Shown: one piece after another, positions 16,456 to 24,495 of the stretch
How the letters are laid out: the number at the start of each line of letters is the position of its first letter
How positions within the stretch are numbered: the first letter of the stretch is position 1
Source of the DNA: Hydrogenophaga aromaticivorans
GTDB taxonomy: Bacteria; Pseudomonadota; Gammaproteobacteria; Burkholderiales; Burkholderiaceae_C
Direction: 5' to 3'
NCBI RefSeq assembly: GCF_013387465.1
Contig: NZ_VYGV01000006.1
Coordinates: 591,638-655,637, forward strand
Length of the DNA: 64,000 nt
Notes under the pieces: model-generated
The model's database searches: none
What the model saw: only the letters and a program-made list of their open reading frames with translations
What the model was told of the DNA's origin: nothing
Program-made: the position numbers and the translations under genes

Positions 16456-17283
16456 ATGAAAACACTTGAAGGCAAAGTTGCCATCGTCTCCGGATCGGGT
16501 CGCGGCATCGGCCGCGCCATCGCCATGAAACTCGCCAGCGAAGGCGCCAAGGTGGTCGTCAATGACCTGGACGCCGGCCCGGCCGAGCAGACCGTGGCCG
16601 ACATCAAGGCCGCTGGCGGCATGGCGCTGGCTTGTGCCGGCAGCGTCACTGCCGACGGCTTCGCTGAAAAGTTCGTCAAGACCGCGATCGACGGCTTCGG
16701 CGGCCTGGACATCATCATCAACAACGCCGGCTACACCTGGGACAACGTGGTTCAGAAGATGACGGACGAGCAATGGAACGCGATCATCGACGTGCATCTG
16801 ACCGCGCCGTTCAAGATTTTGCGCGCTGCTTCGGAGTTCATCCGCGTCGCCTCGCGCAAGGAAGCCGAAGCGGGGCAGGAGGTGTTTCGCAAGGTGGTCA
16901 ACATTTCGTCCATCGCCGGCACCGGTGGCAACGCCGGTCAGGCCAACTACTCGGCGGGCAAGGCCGGCATCATTGGTCTGACCAAGGCGCTGTCCAAGGA
17001 GTGGGGTCGCTACAAGGTGAACGTCAACGCCGTTGCTTTTGGCATGATCAAGACGCGGCTGACCGAGGCACCAGCCAGTGGCGATGCCTCCATCGACGTC
17101 GAGGGTCGCAAGATCAAGGTCGGCGTCAACCCCGAGCTGCTGGAAATGATGGAGCGCACCATTCCGTTGGGTCGCGGCGGCACGCCCGAGGAGGCAGCCG
17201 GGTCGGTCTACCTGCTGTGCATTCCCGAGTCGAACTACGTCAGCGGACAGACGCTGATCTGCGGCGGCGGCATCTCGATCTAA
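16456..17283 (+). CDS. Short-chain dehydrogenase, 3-hydroxyacyl-CoA dehydrogenase candidate
   Basis: 275-residue classical SDR. Cofactor motif SGSGRGIGRAIAM with VVVNDLD behind it (Asp, favouring NAD), NNAGYTWDN, catalytic Ser in NISSIAGTGG and YSAGK for Tyr and Lys. The shape (VVNDLD, KEAEAGQEVFRKVVNISSIAG) resembles the dehydrogenase domain of peroxisomal multifunctional enzyme 2, which oxidises R-3-hydroxyacyl-CoA made by a MaoC hydratase. That matches the MaoC pair directly upstream. It may equally be annotated as a FabG-like reductase; context favours oxidation. Confidence 0.83.
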   Translation: MKTLEGKVAIVSGSGRGIGRAIAMKLASEGAKVVVNDLDAGPAEQTVADIKAAGGMALACAGSVTADGFAEKFVKTAIDGFGGLDIIINNAGYTWDNVVQKMTDEQWNAIIDVHLTAPFKILRAASEFIRVASRKEAEAGQEVFRKVVNISSIAGTGGNAGQANYSAGKAGIIGLTKALSKEWGRYKVNVNAVAFGMIKTRLTEAPASGDASIDVEGRKIKVGVNPELLEMMERTIPLGRGGTPEEAAGSVYLLCIPESNYVSGQTLICGGGISI

Positions 17284-17312
17284 AGCGCAAGCCGAACGCA
17301 GAAAGGCCCACG

Positions 17313-18494
17313 ATGGACATCGATTTCAGCCCGGAAGACATGGCGTTCCAGCAAGAGGTTCGCGCCTGGTTCAAAGCCCACACACCGTCCGATCTCAAGC
17401 GCAAGGCCGTCACCGGAGAGATGCTGCAGAAGAACGACATCGTTCAATGGCAGCGCCGACTCGATAGCCAGGGCTGGCTGGTCACCGGCTGGCCCAAGGA
17501 GCATGGAGGGCCGGGCTGGACGCCGACGCAGCGCTACATTTTCGACCTGGAGCGCGCGGCGGCCAGCGCGCCGGTGGGGCTGTCGATGGGCGTCATCATG
17601 CTCGGACCGGTGCTGATTGCCTTCGGCACGCCAGAGCAAAAGGCGCAGTACCTGCCGCGCATCCGCCGCTGCGAGGACTGGTGGTGCCAGGGCTATTCCG
17701 AGCCCGGCGCCGGCTCCGACCTGGCCAGCCTGAAGACCACGGCCGTGGCCGATGGCGATGATTACGTCATCAACGGCTCCAAGATCTGGACCACCTACGC
17801 GCACTGGGCCACGCACATGTTCTGCCTGGTGCGCACCGCCAACAGCGGCAAAAAGCAAGAGGGCATTTCCTTCCTACTGATCGAGATGGACCGCCCCGGC
17901 ATCGATGTCAAACCTATTGTATCGATCGACGGCGAACACCACCTGAACCAGGTTTTTCTGACCGATGTGCGCGTGCCCAAGAGTAATCTGGTGGGTCGCG
18001 AAGGTCAGGGCTGGGACATTGCCAAGTACCTGCTCACACACGAGCGCACCAGCATTGCCGGCGTGGCCGACTGCAAGGCGCACCTGTCCAACCTGCGCGT
18101 GGCCGCCGCCGAGCGCCGCTCGGGTGGCCAACCGCTGATGGAGGACGCGGCGATGCGGCTCAAGCTGGCGCGCGCCGAGATCGAACTGATGGCGCTCGAA
18201 TACACCAACTTCCGCGTGCTGGCCGCCACCGCCTCGGGCAAGGCGCCGGGGCCGGAATCCTCGCTGCTCAAGACCATGGGCACGGCGGTGCAACAGACCT
18301 TGGCCGAGTTGGGCGTCGAGATCGCCGCCGAGCAAGCCTGGCCCTGGCATGACGGCGGCGAGTTTGGCAGCGGACGCCATGCCCATGCAATGCCGCACTA
18401 CTGTTTCTCGCGCGCTGCCACGATTTACGGCGGCAGCGACGAGGTGCAAAAGAATGTATTGGCCAAGATGCTGCTGGCAGGCGGCACGCGCTAA
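17313..18494 (+). CDS. Acyl-CoA dehydrogenase, alpha-type partner of a pair
   Basis: 393 residues from the ATG at 17313 (AAAGG 6 bases upstream; the frame runs open much further back over the SDR gene but that part is a shadow). FAD-contact motifs YSEPGAGSDLAS and NGSKIWTTYA are intact. The C-terminal site reads TIYGGSDEVQKNV, a Gly where medium-chain ACADs have Glu, as in many FadE proteins of steroid and long branched-chain pathways. A second ACAD follows after 8 bases, so the two probably make an alpha2beta2 enzyme like the FadE26/27 and FadE28/29 pairs. Confidence 0.85.
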   Translation: MDIDFSPEDMAFQQEVRAWFKAHTPSDLKRKAVTGEMLQKNDIVQWQRRLDSQGWLVTGWPKEHGGPGWTPTQRYIFDLERAAASAPVGLSMGVIMLGPVLIAFGTPEQKAQYLPRIRRCEDWWCQGYSEPGAGSDLASLKTTAVADGDDYVINGSKIWTTYAHWATHMFCLVRTANSGKKQEGISFLLIEMDRPGIDVKPIVSIDGEHHLNQVFLTDVRVPKSNLVGREGQGWDIAKYLLTHERTSIAGVADCKAHLSNLRVAAAERRSGGQPLMEDAAMRLKLARAEIELMALEYTNFRVLAATASGKAPGPESSLLKTMGTAVQQTLAELGVEIAAEQAWPWHDGGEFGSGRHAHAMPHYCFSRAATIYGGSDEVQKNVLAKMLLAGGTR

Positions 18495-18502
18495 GGATCG
18501 TC

Positions 18503-19642
18503 ATGAACTTTGATCTCTCCGAAGAACAAAAGATGCTGCGCGACGCGGCACAGAAATTTCTGCGCACCGAATACCGTTTCGATGCCCGCAACCAGATCGT
18601 TGCGTCAGCGTCCGGCATGAGCCGGGAGCACTGGCAGCGATTCGGCGAATTCGGCTGGCTTGGGCTCGGGCTGCCCGAGGCGCATGGCGGCTTTGGCGGC
18701 GTGGTCGAGTTGATCCAGATCGCCGAGGCGATGGGGGCTGCGCTGGTGGTCGAGCCCTACCTGGCCAGCACGGTGCTGGGCGCGCAGGCGCTGACGCGCG
18801 CGGGCAGTGCTGCGCAGCAGGCGGCCTGGCTGCCCGGGCTCGCGTCCGGCCAGCGGATACTCGCATTGGCGCACGGCGAGGCCGATGCCCGTCATGAACT
18901 CAGCTATGTGATCACGCGTGCCACGGCCAAGGACGGTGGCTGGCTGCTGTCGGGTCGCAAGAGCGGCGTGCTGGGCGCCCCTTGGGCCGATGGCTTCGTG
19001 GTCGTCGCCAGAACCTCGGGCGCAGCGGACGAGCGCCAGGGCATCAGCCTGTTTCTGGTCGATGCCAAAACGCCGGGCGTGCAGGTGGCGGGCTACCGGT
19101 CCTACGACGGCAGTCGCGCCGGTGATCTGATACTGGAACAGGTCGTGCTCGGGGCCGACGCACTGCTGGGCACGGAAGGCGAGGGCCTGGGGCTGCTTGA
19201 GCACCTGGTTGATCTTGGCATTGTTGCCGCCTGCGCCGACGCCCTGGGTGCCATGGGCGCGCTGTTGCGCAAAACTGGCGAATACGTCAGCACGCGCAAA
19301 CAATTTGACGTGCCGATTGCCAGCTTCCAGGTCATCCAGCACCGGCTGGTCGACATGTTCGCCGCGGTCGAGGCCAGCCGCTCCCTGGTGCTGATGGCGG
19401 CCCTGCATGCCGAGCACCCCGACGCGGCCACCCGTTCGCGCGCCGTCTCGGCCGCCAAGGCCGCCATTGGTGAGCGCGCCCGCTTCGTGGCACAGCAAGC
19501 GGTGCAGTTGCACGGCGGCGTGGGCATGACCGAGGAGCTGGACATCGGCCATTACTTTCGCCGCCTGACGCTCTTTTGCAACCTGTTGGGCAGCACCGAC
19601 CACCACCTGCAGCGCTTTGCGACGCTGCGTGCGGTGGCCTGA
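18503..19642 (+). CDS. Acyl-CoA dehydrogenase, beta-type partner of a pair
   Basis: 379 residues, ACAD fold but divergent: the middle-domain motif is AHGEADARHELSYV rather than TEPxxGSD, and the C-terminal site is FCNLLGSTDHHL with no acidic base. QLHGGVGMTEELDIGHYFRR is recognisable. These losses are typical of the non-catalytic subunit in heteromeric ACADs, whose partner supplies the base and flavin contacts. The gene starts 8 bases after the alpha-type gene. Alone it would probably be inactive; together they should oxidise a bulky acyl-CoA. Confidence 0.82.
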   Translation: MNFDLSEEQKMLRDAAQKFLRTEYRFDARNQIVASASGMSREHWQRFGEFGWLGLGLPEAHGGFGGVVELIQIAEAMGAALVVEPYLASTVLGAQALTRAGSAAQQAAWLPGLASGQRILALAHGEADARHELSYVITRATAKDGGWLLSGRKSGVLGAPWADGFVVVARTSGAADERQGISLFLVDAKTPGVQVAGYRSYDGSRAGDLILEQVVLGADALLGTEGEGLGLLEHLVDLGIVAACADALGAMGALLRKTGEYVSTRKQFDVPIASFQVIQHRLVDMFAAVEASRSLVLMAALHAEHPDAATRSRAVSAAKAAIGERARFVAQQAVQLHGGVGMTEELDIGHYFRRLTLFCNLLGSTDHHLQRFATLRAVA

Positions 19643-19688
19643 TTGCCTGATGACCGACCCATACCGAGTCACTGGAAGGGCTGCCTAA

Positions 19689-21296
19689 ATGAGCTTGATG
19701 ACATCCACCGCCACGCCGAACTCGCCCGAATTTCAGCGAAACCGCGAAGCCTATGAGCTGCGCATTGACGACTTGCATGAACGCCGCGCACGTGCCCTGA
19801 TCGGCGGCCCCGAAAAGGCGCGCCTGCTGCACAAGAAGCGCAAGCAATTGCTGCCGCGCGAGCGCCTGGCTGCCGTACTCGACCCCGGCTCGCCCTTCCT
19901 CGAGTTCGGGCAGCTTGCCGGCGACGGCCTGTACGAGGGCGTGCCGCCGGGCGGCAGCATCATCACCGGCGTGGGGCTGGTGTGCGGGCGCGCCTGCATG
20001 CTGATGATCCACGATGCCACGGTCAAGGGCGGCACCTACTACGGCATCACCGCTAAAAAGCATGTGCGGGCCCAGATGTTCGCCTGGCAGCACCGGCTGC
20101 CGTGCATCACCATGGTCCAGTCGGGCGGCGCCAACCTGCCGGAGCAGGCGCATATTTTCCCCGACGACGGCCAGTTCGGCTCCATTTTCTACAACCAGAT
20201 CCGCATGTCGGCCGAGGGCATCACCCAGATCGCGACCGTGCACGGGCCGTCTACCGCCGGCGGCGCCTATCTCCCGGCGCTGTGCGACGAGGCGGTGATC
20301 GTGCGCAACCAGGGTGCGATGTTCCTCGCCGGGCCCGAGCTGGTGTACGCCGCCACCAAGGAAGAGGTTGACATTGAAACCCTGGGCGGCGGCGAGATGC
20401 ACAGCCGCATCAGCGGCGTCACTGACCACCTGGCCGAGAACGATGGCCATGCCATCGCCATCGTGCGCGGCATCGTGGCCAACCTCGGTACCGCAGCCAA
20501 GCAGCGCTGGGACGTGGTGCCGCCGCTGCCGCCGCGCCATGACCCGCGCGAGATCTACGGCATTGTCAGCGCCGACAACCGGCATCCGACCGACAACCGC
20601 GAAGTGCTGCTGCGGTTGATCGACGACAGTGACCTGCAGGAGTTCAAACCCCTGTACGGCGACACCATGATCTGCGGCTTTGCTCGCATCAAGGGCTTTC
20701 AGATCGGCATTCTGGCCAACAACGGCGTGATCTTCTCCGAGAGCGCGCTCAAGGGCGCGCACTTCATTGAGTTGTGCTGCCAGCGCGACATTCCGCTGCT
20801 GTTCATGGCCGATGTGTCGGGCTTCATGGTCGGCAAAGCCGTGGAGCAGCAGGGCATTGCCAAGCACGGCGCCAAGTTCATGACGGCCATGGCCTCGGCC
20901 AACGTGCCGCGCTACACGCTGATCACCGGAGGCTCGTACGCGGCGGCCTACTTGGCGATGTGCGGGCGCCCGTTCAAGCCCAACGTGATGATGATGTGGC
21001 CTACCGGCCGCGCCGCGCTGATGGGCCCAGAGCAGGCCGCCACCACCCTGGGCCTGGTGCGCGAGAACATCCACCGGCGCGAGGGCACTAGCTGGAGCGA
21101 CGAAGAACGCGAGCAATTCAAGCAACCGATACGCGAGCAGTTCGAGAGCTTTTCCAGTCCCTACAACTACGCCTCCAACCTGTGGTGCGACATGGTGATT
21201 GACCCGCTGGAAACACGCGACACCATGGCTTTGCTGCTGGAGCTGGCGGGCCGCGTGCCGGCGCGCGACACGCACTTCGGCGTGTTCCGCATGTAA
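19689..21296 (+). CDS. Biotin-dependent acyl-CoA carboxylase, carboxyltransferase (beta) subunit
   Basis: 535-residue carboxyltransferase of the methylcrotonyl/geranyl-CoA carboxylase class. RERLAAVLDPGSPFLE, IFYNQIRMSAEGITQI, STAGGAYLPAL, GFMVGKAVEQQGIAKHGAK and the C-terminal HFGVFRM are all family landmarks. Relative to the MCC and GCC sequences I remember, two usually invariant loops differ: the first oxyanion loop reads HGPSTAGGAY instead of MGSCTAGGAY, and the second reads GGSYAAAYLAMCGR instead of GGSFGAGNYGMCGR. So it may carboxylate a different beta-methyl-enoyl-CoA. The biotin carboxylase half is at 24496, separated by a CoA-transferase, ACAD and crotonase. Confidence 0.85.
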   Translation: MSLMTSTATPNSPEFQRNREAYELRIDDLHERRARALIGGPEKARLLHKKRKQLLPRERLAAVLDPGSPFLEFGQLAGDGLYEGVPPGGSIITGVGLVCGRACMLMIHDATVKGGTYYGITAKKHVRAQMFAWQHRLPCITMVQSGGANLPEQAHIFPDDGQFGSIFYNQIRMSAEGITQIATVHGPSTAGGAYLPALCDEAVIVRNQGAMFLAGPELVYAATKEEVDIETLGGGEMHSRISGVTDHLAENDGHAIAIVRGIVANLGTAAKQRWDVVPPLPPRHDPREIYGIVSADNRHPTDNREVLLRLIDDSDLQEFKPLYGDTMICGFARIKGFQIGILANNGVIFSESALKGAHFIELCCQRDIPLLFMADVSGFMVGKAVEQQGIAKHGAKFMTAMASANVPRYTLITGGSYAAAYLAMCGRPFKPNVMMMWPTGRAALMGPEQAATTLGLVRENIHRREGTSWSDEEREQFKQPIREQFESFSSPYNYASNLWCDMVIDPLETRDTMALLLELAGRVPARDTHFGVFRM

Positions 21297-21319
21297 TCCT
21301 TTGGCCCACCGAATTGAAC

Positions 21320-22504
21320 ATGCTCGACGCCATTCTCTCCGGCTGCCGCGTGCTCGACCTGACCCAAAACGTGGCCGGCCCGTTTTGCACCCAGACCCTC
21401 GGCGCCGAGGTTATCAAGATCGAACGCCCCGGCAGCGGCGACGATGCGCGCCAGTGGAAACCGCCCGAAGTGGCCGGCGTCTCGACCGGCTTCGTGGCGC
21501 TGAACCGCAACAAGAAGAGCGTCTGCATCGACCTCGACAGCGCGGCCGGCCAGCAGCTGGTTGCGCGCCTGGCGGCCGGTGCCGACGTGCTGGTGCATTC
21601 GCTCAAGCCCGGCAGCGCCGAAGCGCGCGGCCTCGGCGACGAACACCTGCGACCGACCAATCCGCGCCTCGTGTACTGCGCGATCAGCGCCTTCGGCGAG
21701 GTCGGCCCGATGCGCGCGCTGCCCGGCTACGACCCGCTGATGCAGGCCTTCACCGGCATCATGAGCGTCAGCGGCCACGAAGGTGACGAGCCGGCGCGCG
21801 TCGGCGTGTCGCTCATCGACATGGGCACCGGCATGTGGGCCACGATGGCCATCCTGGCCGCGCTGCTGCGCCGCGCCACAACGGGCGAAGGCATGCGCGT
21901 GCACGCCAGCCTGCTCGAGACCGGGCTGTCGTGGATGACGGTGCCGGTGGCGAACTACCTGGCCACCCAGCGCCTACCGCGCAAGATGGGTTCGGCCATG
22001 GCGATGATGGCGCCCTACGAGCTCTTCGACAGTGCCGACGGCAAGGTCTTCATCGCCGCGGCCAACGACCGGCTGTTCGGCCGCATCTGCAGCGCGCTGG
22101 CTTGCCCAGAGCTGGCGCAGGACCCGCGCTTCATCGACATGTCGGCGCGCATCGGCCACCGCGAGGCGCTGCACGACGCGCTGGAAGCGCGCACCCGGCA
22201 GCGCAGCACCGCCGACTGCGTGGCGGCGCTGCGCGCGGCCGGTGCGCCCTGCAGCGAGATGCACGACGTGGCCCAGATGCTGGCGCACGAACAGGTGCAA
22301 GCGGTCGGCATGCTGGGCGCGCTGCCGCTGCCGGGCGCACCGCAACACCAGACGATGGGCCTGCCCATCAGTTCGCAGGGCCGTCGCGGGCGCAGCGGCC
22401 CGCCGCCGCCAGTGCTGGGCGGGAACACCGACGAGGTGTTGACGGCACTGGGCCTGCATGCCAATGAACTGGCGGCGCTGCGACAGCAACGCGTCGTCGA
22501 TTGA
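21320..22504 (+). CDS. CoA-transferase, CaiB/BaiF family (class III)
   Basis: 394 residues from the ATG at 21320; a TTG two codons upstream is an alternative. CoA-binding GAEVIKIERPGSGDD near residue 30 and the putative catalytic Asp in SLIDMGTGMWA near residue 172. The GGG loop and His of racemases are absent, so transfer of CoA between carboxylic acids is expected: either activation of the pathway acid or recycling of CoA from a dicarboxylic product. It lies inside the carboxylase block, 23 bases after the beta subunit, and shares a TTGA overlap with the next frame. Donor and acceptor unknown. Confidence 0.82.
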   Translation: MLDAILSGCRVLDLTQNVAGPFCTQTLGAEVIKIERPGSGDDARQWKPPEVAGVSTGFVALNRNKKSVCIDLDSAAGQQLVARLAAGADVLVHSLKPGSAEARGLGDEHLRPTNPRLVYCAISAFGEVGPMRALPGYDPLMQAFTGIMSVSGHEGDEPARVGVSLIDMGTGMWATMAILAALLRRATTGEGMRVHASLLETGLSWMTVPVANYLATQRLPRKMGSAMAMMAPYELFDSADGKVFIAAANDRLFGRICSALACPELAQDPRFIDMSARIGHREALHDALEARTRQRSTADCVAALRAAGAPCSEMHDVAQMLAHEQVQAVGMLGALPLPGAPQHQTMGLPISSQGRRGRSGPPPPVLGGNTDEVLTALGLHANELAALRQQRVVD

Positions 22505-22524
22505 ATGACAAGGCCGACATCCCC

Positions 22525-23685
22525 ATGAACTTCGACTACACCGAGACCCAGGGCCAGATCCGCGCCGCCGTCAAGGAGTTGTGCAAGGGCTTCGGCCCCG
22601 AATACTGGCGCCAGTGCGCGCAGGACGGCGCCTATCCGGAAGCCTTCGTCGACGCGATGGCCAAGGCCGGCTGGCTGGCTGCGCTGATTCCCGAGGAATA
22701 CGGCGGCGCCGGGTTGCCGCTGCTCGACGCCTGCCTGATCCTGCAGGAGATCAACCAGAACGGCGGCAGCGCGGTGCACTGCCATGCGCAGATGTACACG
22801 ATGGCGTCAATCATGCGCCACGGCTCCGAGGCACAGAAGCGCCGCACGCTGCCGCGCATCGCTGACGGCAGCCTGCGGCTGCAGGCCTTCGGCGTGACCG
22901 AGCCTGACGCAGGCTCCAACACGCTGGCGATCAAGACCTTCGCGCGCAAGGTGCCGGGCGGCTACGTCATCAACGGCCAGAAGATCTGGACCTCGCGCTA
23001 CAGCCACTCGCACATGTATCTGCTGATCGCGCGCACCACGCCGATCGACGCGGTGAAGAAGAAGACCGATGGCCTGAGCCTGTTCCTGATCGACATCAAG
23101 AAGGCGGGCGCGTCGCTCAAGGCCACGCCGATCCGCACGATGATCAATCACCACACCTTCCAGGTCTTCATCGACAACCTCGAACTGAGCGACGACGACC
23201 GCATCGGCGAGGAAGGCAAGGGCTTTTACTACCTGCTGGATTCGCTGCATTCCGAGCGGCTGCTGGTGGCCAGCGAGGCCATCGGCGACGGCCACTGGTT
23301 CGTCGGCAAGGCCGCGCGCTACGGCAGCGAGCGTGTCGTCTTCGACCGCCCGATCGGCGCCAACCAGGGCGTGCAGTTTCCGATCGCGCGCGCCCACATG
23401 AACATCGAGGCCGCCGAACTGATGCGCAACAAGGCCGCGACGCTGTTCGACGCCGGCCTGCCCTGCGGGCGCGAGGCGACCATGGTCAAGTACCTGGCCA
23501 GCGAAGCCGCCTGGGAGGCAGCCGAGGCGGCCATGACCACCTTCGGCGGCTATGGCGTGGCCTGCGAGTACGACATCGAGCGCAAATGGAAAGAGAGCCG
23601 GCTGTTCCGCACCGCGCCGATCTCCAACAACCTGGTGCTGGCGCAGGTGGCCGAGCATCTGCTGGGTATGCCCCGCTCTTACTGA
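22525..23685 (+). CDS. Acyl-CoA dehydrogenase, IVD-like base
   Basis: 386 residues from the ATG at 22525 (MNFDYTETQGQIR is the normal ACAD start; a TTG at 22501 adds 8 unconserved residues). Flavin motifs VTEPDAGSNT and NGQKIWTSR are intact. The base looks isovaleryl-type, with Glu in LHSERLLVASE, and the C-terminus ends APISNNLVLAQVAEHLLGMPRSY without the usual Glu. It closely resembles the ACAD at 50098, which also sits next to a CoA-transferase gene, suggesting a duplicated transferase-ACAD cassette. In this block it would supply the alpha,beta-unsaturated CoA ester for the carboxylase. Its stop overlaps the next start by 1 base. Confidence 0.85.
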   Translation: MNFDYTETQGQIRAAVKELCKGFGPEYWRQCAQDGAYPEAFVDAMAKAGWLAALIPEEYGGAGLPLLDACLILQEINQNGGSAVHCHAQMYTMASIMRHGSEAQKRRTLPRIADGSLRLQAFGVTEPDAGSNTLAIKTFARKVPGGYVINGQKIWTSRYSHSHMYLLIARTTPIDAVKKKTDGLSLFLIDIKKAGASLKATPIRTMINHHTFQVFIDNLELSDDDRIGEEGKGFYYLLDSLHSERLLVASEAIGDGHWFVGKAARYGSERVVFDRPIGANQGVQFPIARAHMNIEAAELMRNKAATLFDAGLPCGREATMVKYLASEAAWEAAEAAMTTFGGYGVACEYDIERKWKESRLFRTAPISNNLVLAQVAEHLLGMPRSY

Positions 23686-24494
23686 TGGCCCAGATGCACC
23701 ACGAAACCCTGCTGATCCACCCCGCGCCGGGCACCGCACCGGAGGACGGCATCCGCTGCCTGGTGCTCAACCGCCCCGAGGTGATGAACGCGATGAACAC
23801 GCAGATGTTCGTCGACCTGCGCAACGCCCTGCACGAACTGGCCTTCGACGACGGCCTGCGTGTGCTGATCATCACCGGCGCCGGTGAACGAGCTTTCTCG
23901 GCCGGCGGCGACCTCAAGCAGCGCGACGGCATGACCGACGGTCAATGGCGGCGCCAACACCAGCTCGCCGAAGAGGTGTTGCTGGCGGTCAAGGATTTCC
24001 CGCAACCGGTGATCGCCGCCGTCGAAGGCCACGCACATGGCGGCGGCTGCGAACTGGCGTTGATGTGTGACTACATCGTCGCTTCGCGCGCTGCGGTATT
24101 TTCGCTGCCCGAGCTGCGGCGCGGCATCATGCCCGGCGGCGGGGGTATCCAGAACCTCGTGCGCGCCGTCGGTGCGCGGCGCGCCAAGAAGCTGCTGTTC
24201 ACCGCGCGCCGCTTCTCGGCCGAAGAAGCCGCCGAATGGGGCATGGTCACCGACCTTGCCGAGCCGGGTACGGCGCTGGCCGCCGCAGTCGCCGACGCGC
24301 GCGACATCGTGCTGGCCGCACCGATGACCACCCACTACGCCAAACTCGCCGCCTCGCGCGGCGGCGAGATTGACTTCCACAGCGGCTACATGCTCGACAT
24401 CGCCGCCTACAACGTGCTGGTGTCCTCGGCCGACAGGCTGGAGGGCGTGAAGGCCTTCAATGAAAAGCGCCCACCGCGCTGGAGCGGACTCTGA
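23685..24494 (+). CDS. Enoyl-CoA hydratase (crotonase), glutaconyl-CoA hydratase candidate
   Basis: 269 residues; the ATG at 23685 overlaps the preceding TGA (TGATG). Crotonase features: NRPEVMNAMN, AFSAGGDLKQRD, oxyanion Gly in GHAHGGGCELALMCD, and LRRGIMPGGGGIQNLVRAVG. Its place between an ACAD and the carboxylase alpha subunit mirrors LiuC (3-methylglutaconyl-CoA hydratase) and AtuE (isohexenylglutaconyl-CoA hydratase) in leucine and acyclic-terpene pathways, so hydration of the carboxylated enoyl-CoA is the likely step. No HMG-CoA-lyase family gene follows, which departs from those operons. Confidence 0.82.
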   Translation: MAQMHHETLLIHPAPGTAPEDGIRCLVLNRPEVMNAMNTQMFVDLRNALHELAFDDGLRVLIITGAGERAFSAGGDLKQRDGMTDGQWRRQHQLAEEVLLAVKDFPQPVIAAVEGHAHGGGCELALMCDYIVASRAAVFSLPELRRGIMPGGGGIQNLVRAVGARRAKKLLFTARRFSAEEAAEWGMVTDLAEPGTALAAAVADARDIVLAAPMTTHYAKLAASRGGEIDFHSGYMLDIAAYNVLVSSADRLEGVKAFNEKRPPRWSGL

Positions 24495-24495
24495 C

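Noticed and set aside
16773..17312. Upstream extension of the ACAD at 17313
   Set aside because: Arg-rich shadow of the SDR gene; normal ACAD N-terminus and ribosome site are at 17313.
19332..21275. 647-residue open frame antisense to the carboxylase beta gene
   Set aside because: Low-complexity His/Gly/Arg-rich translation typical of the antisense of a high-GC gene; the plus-strand protein is a clear carboxyltransferase.
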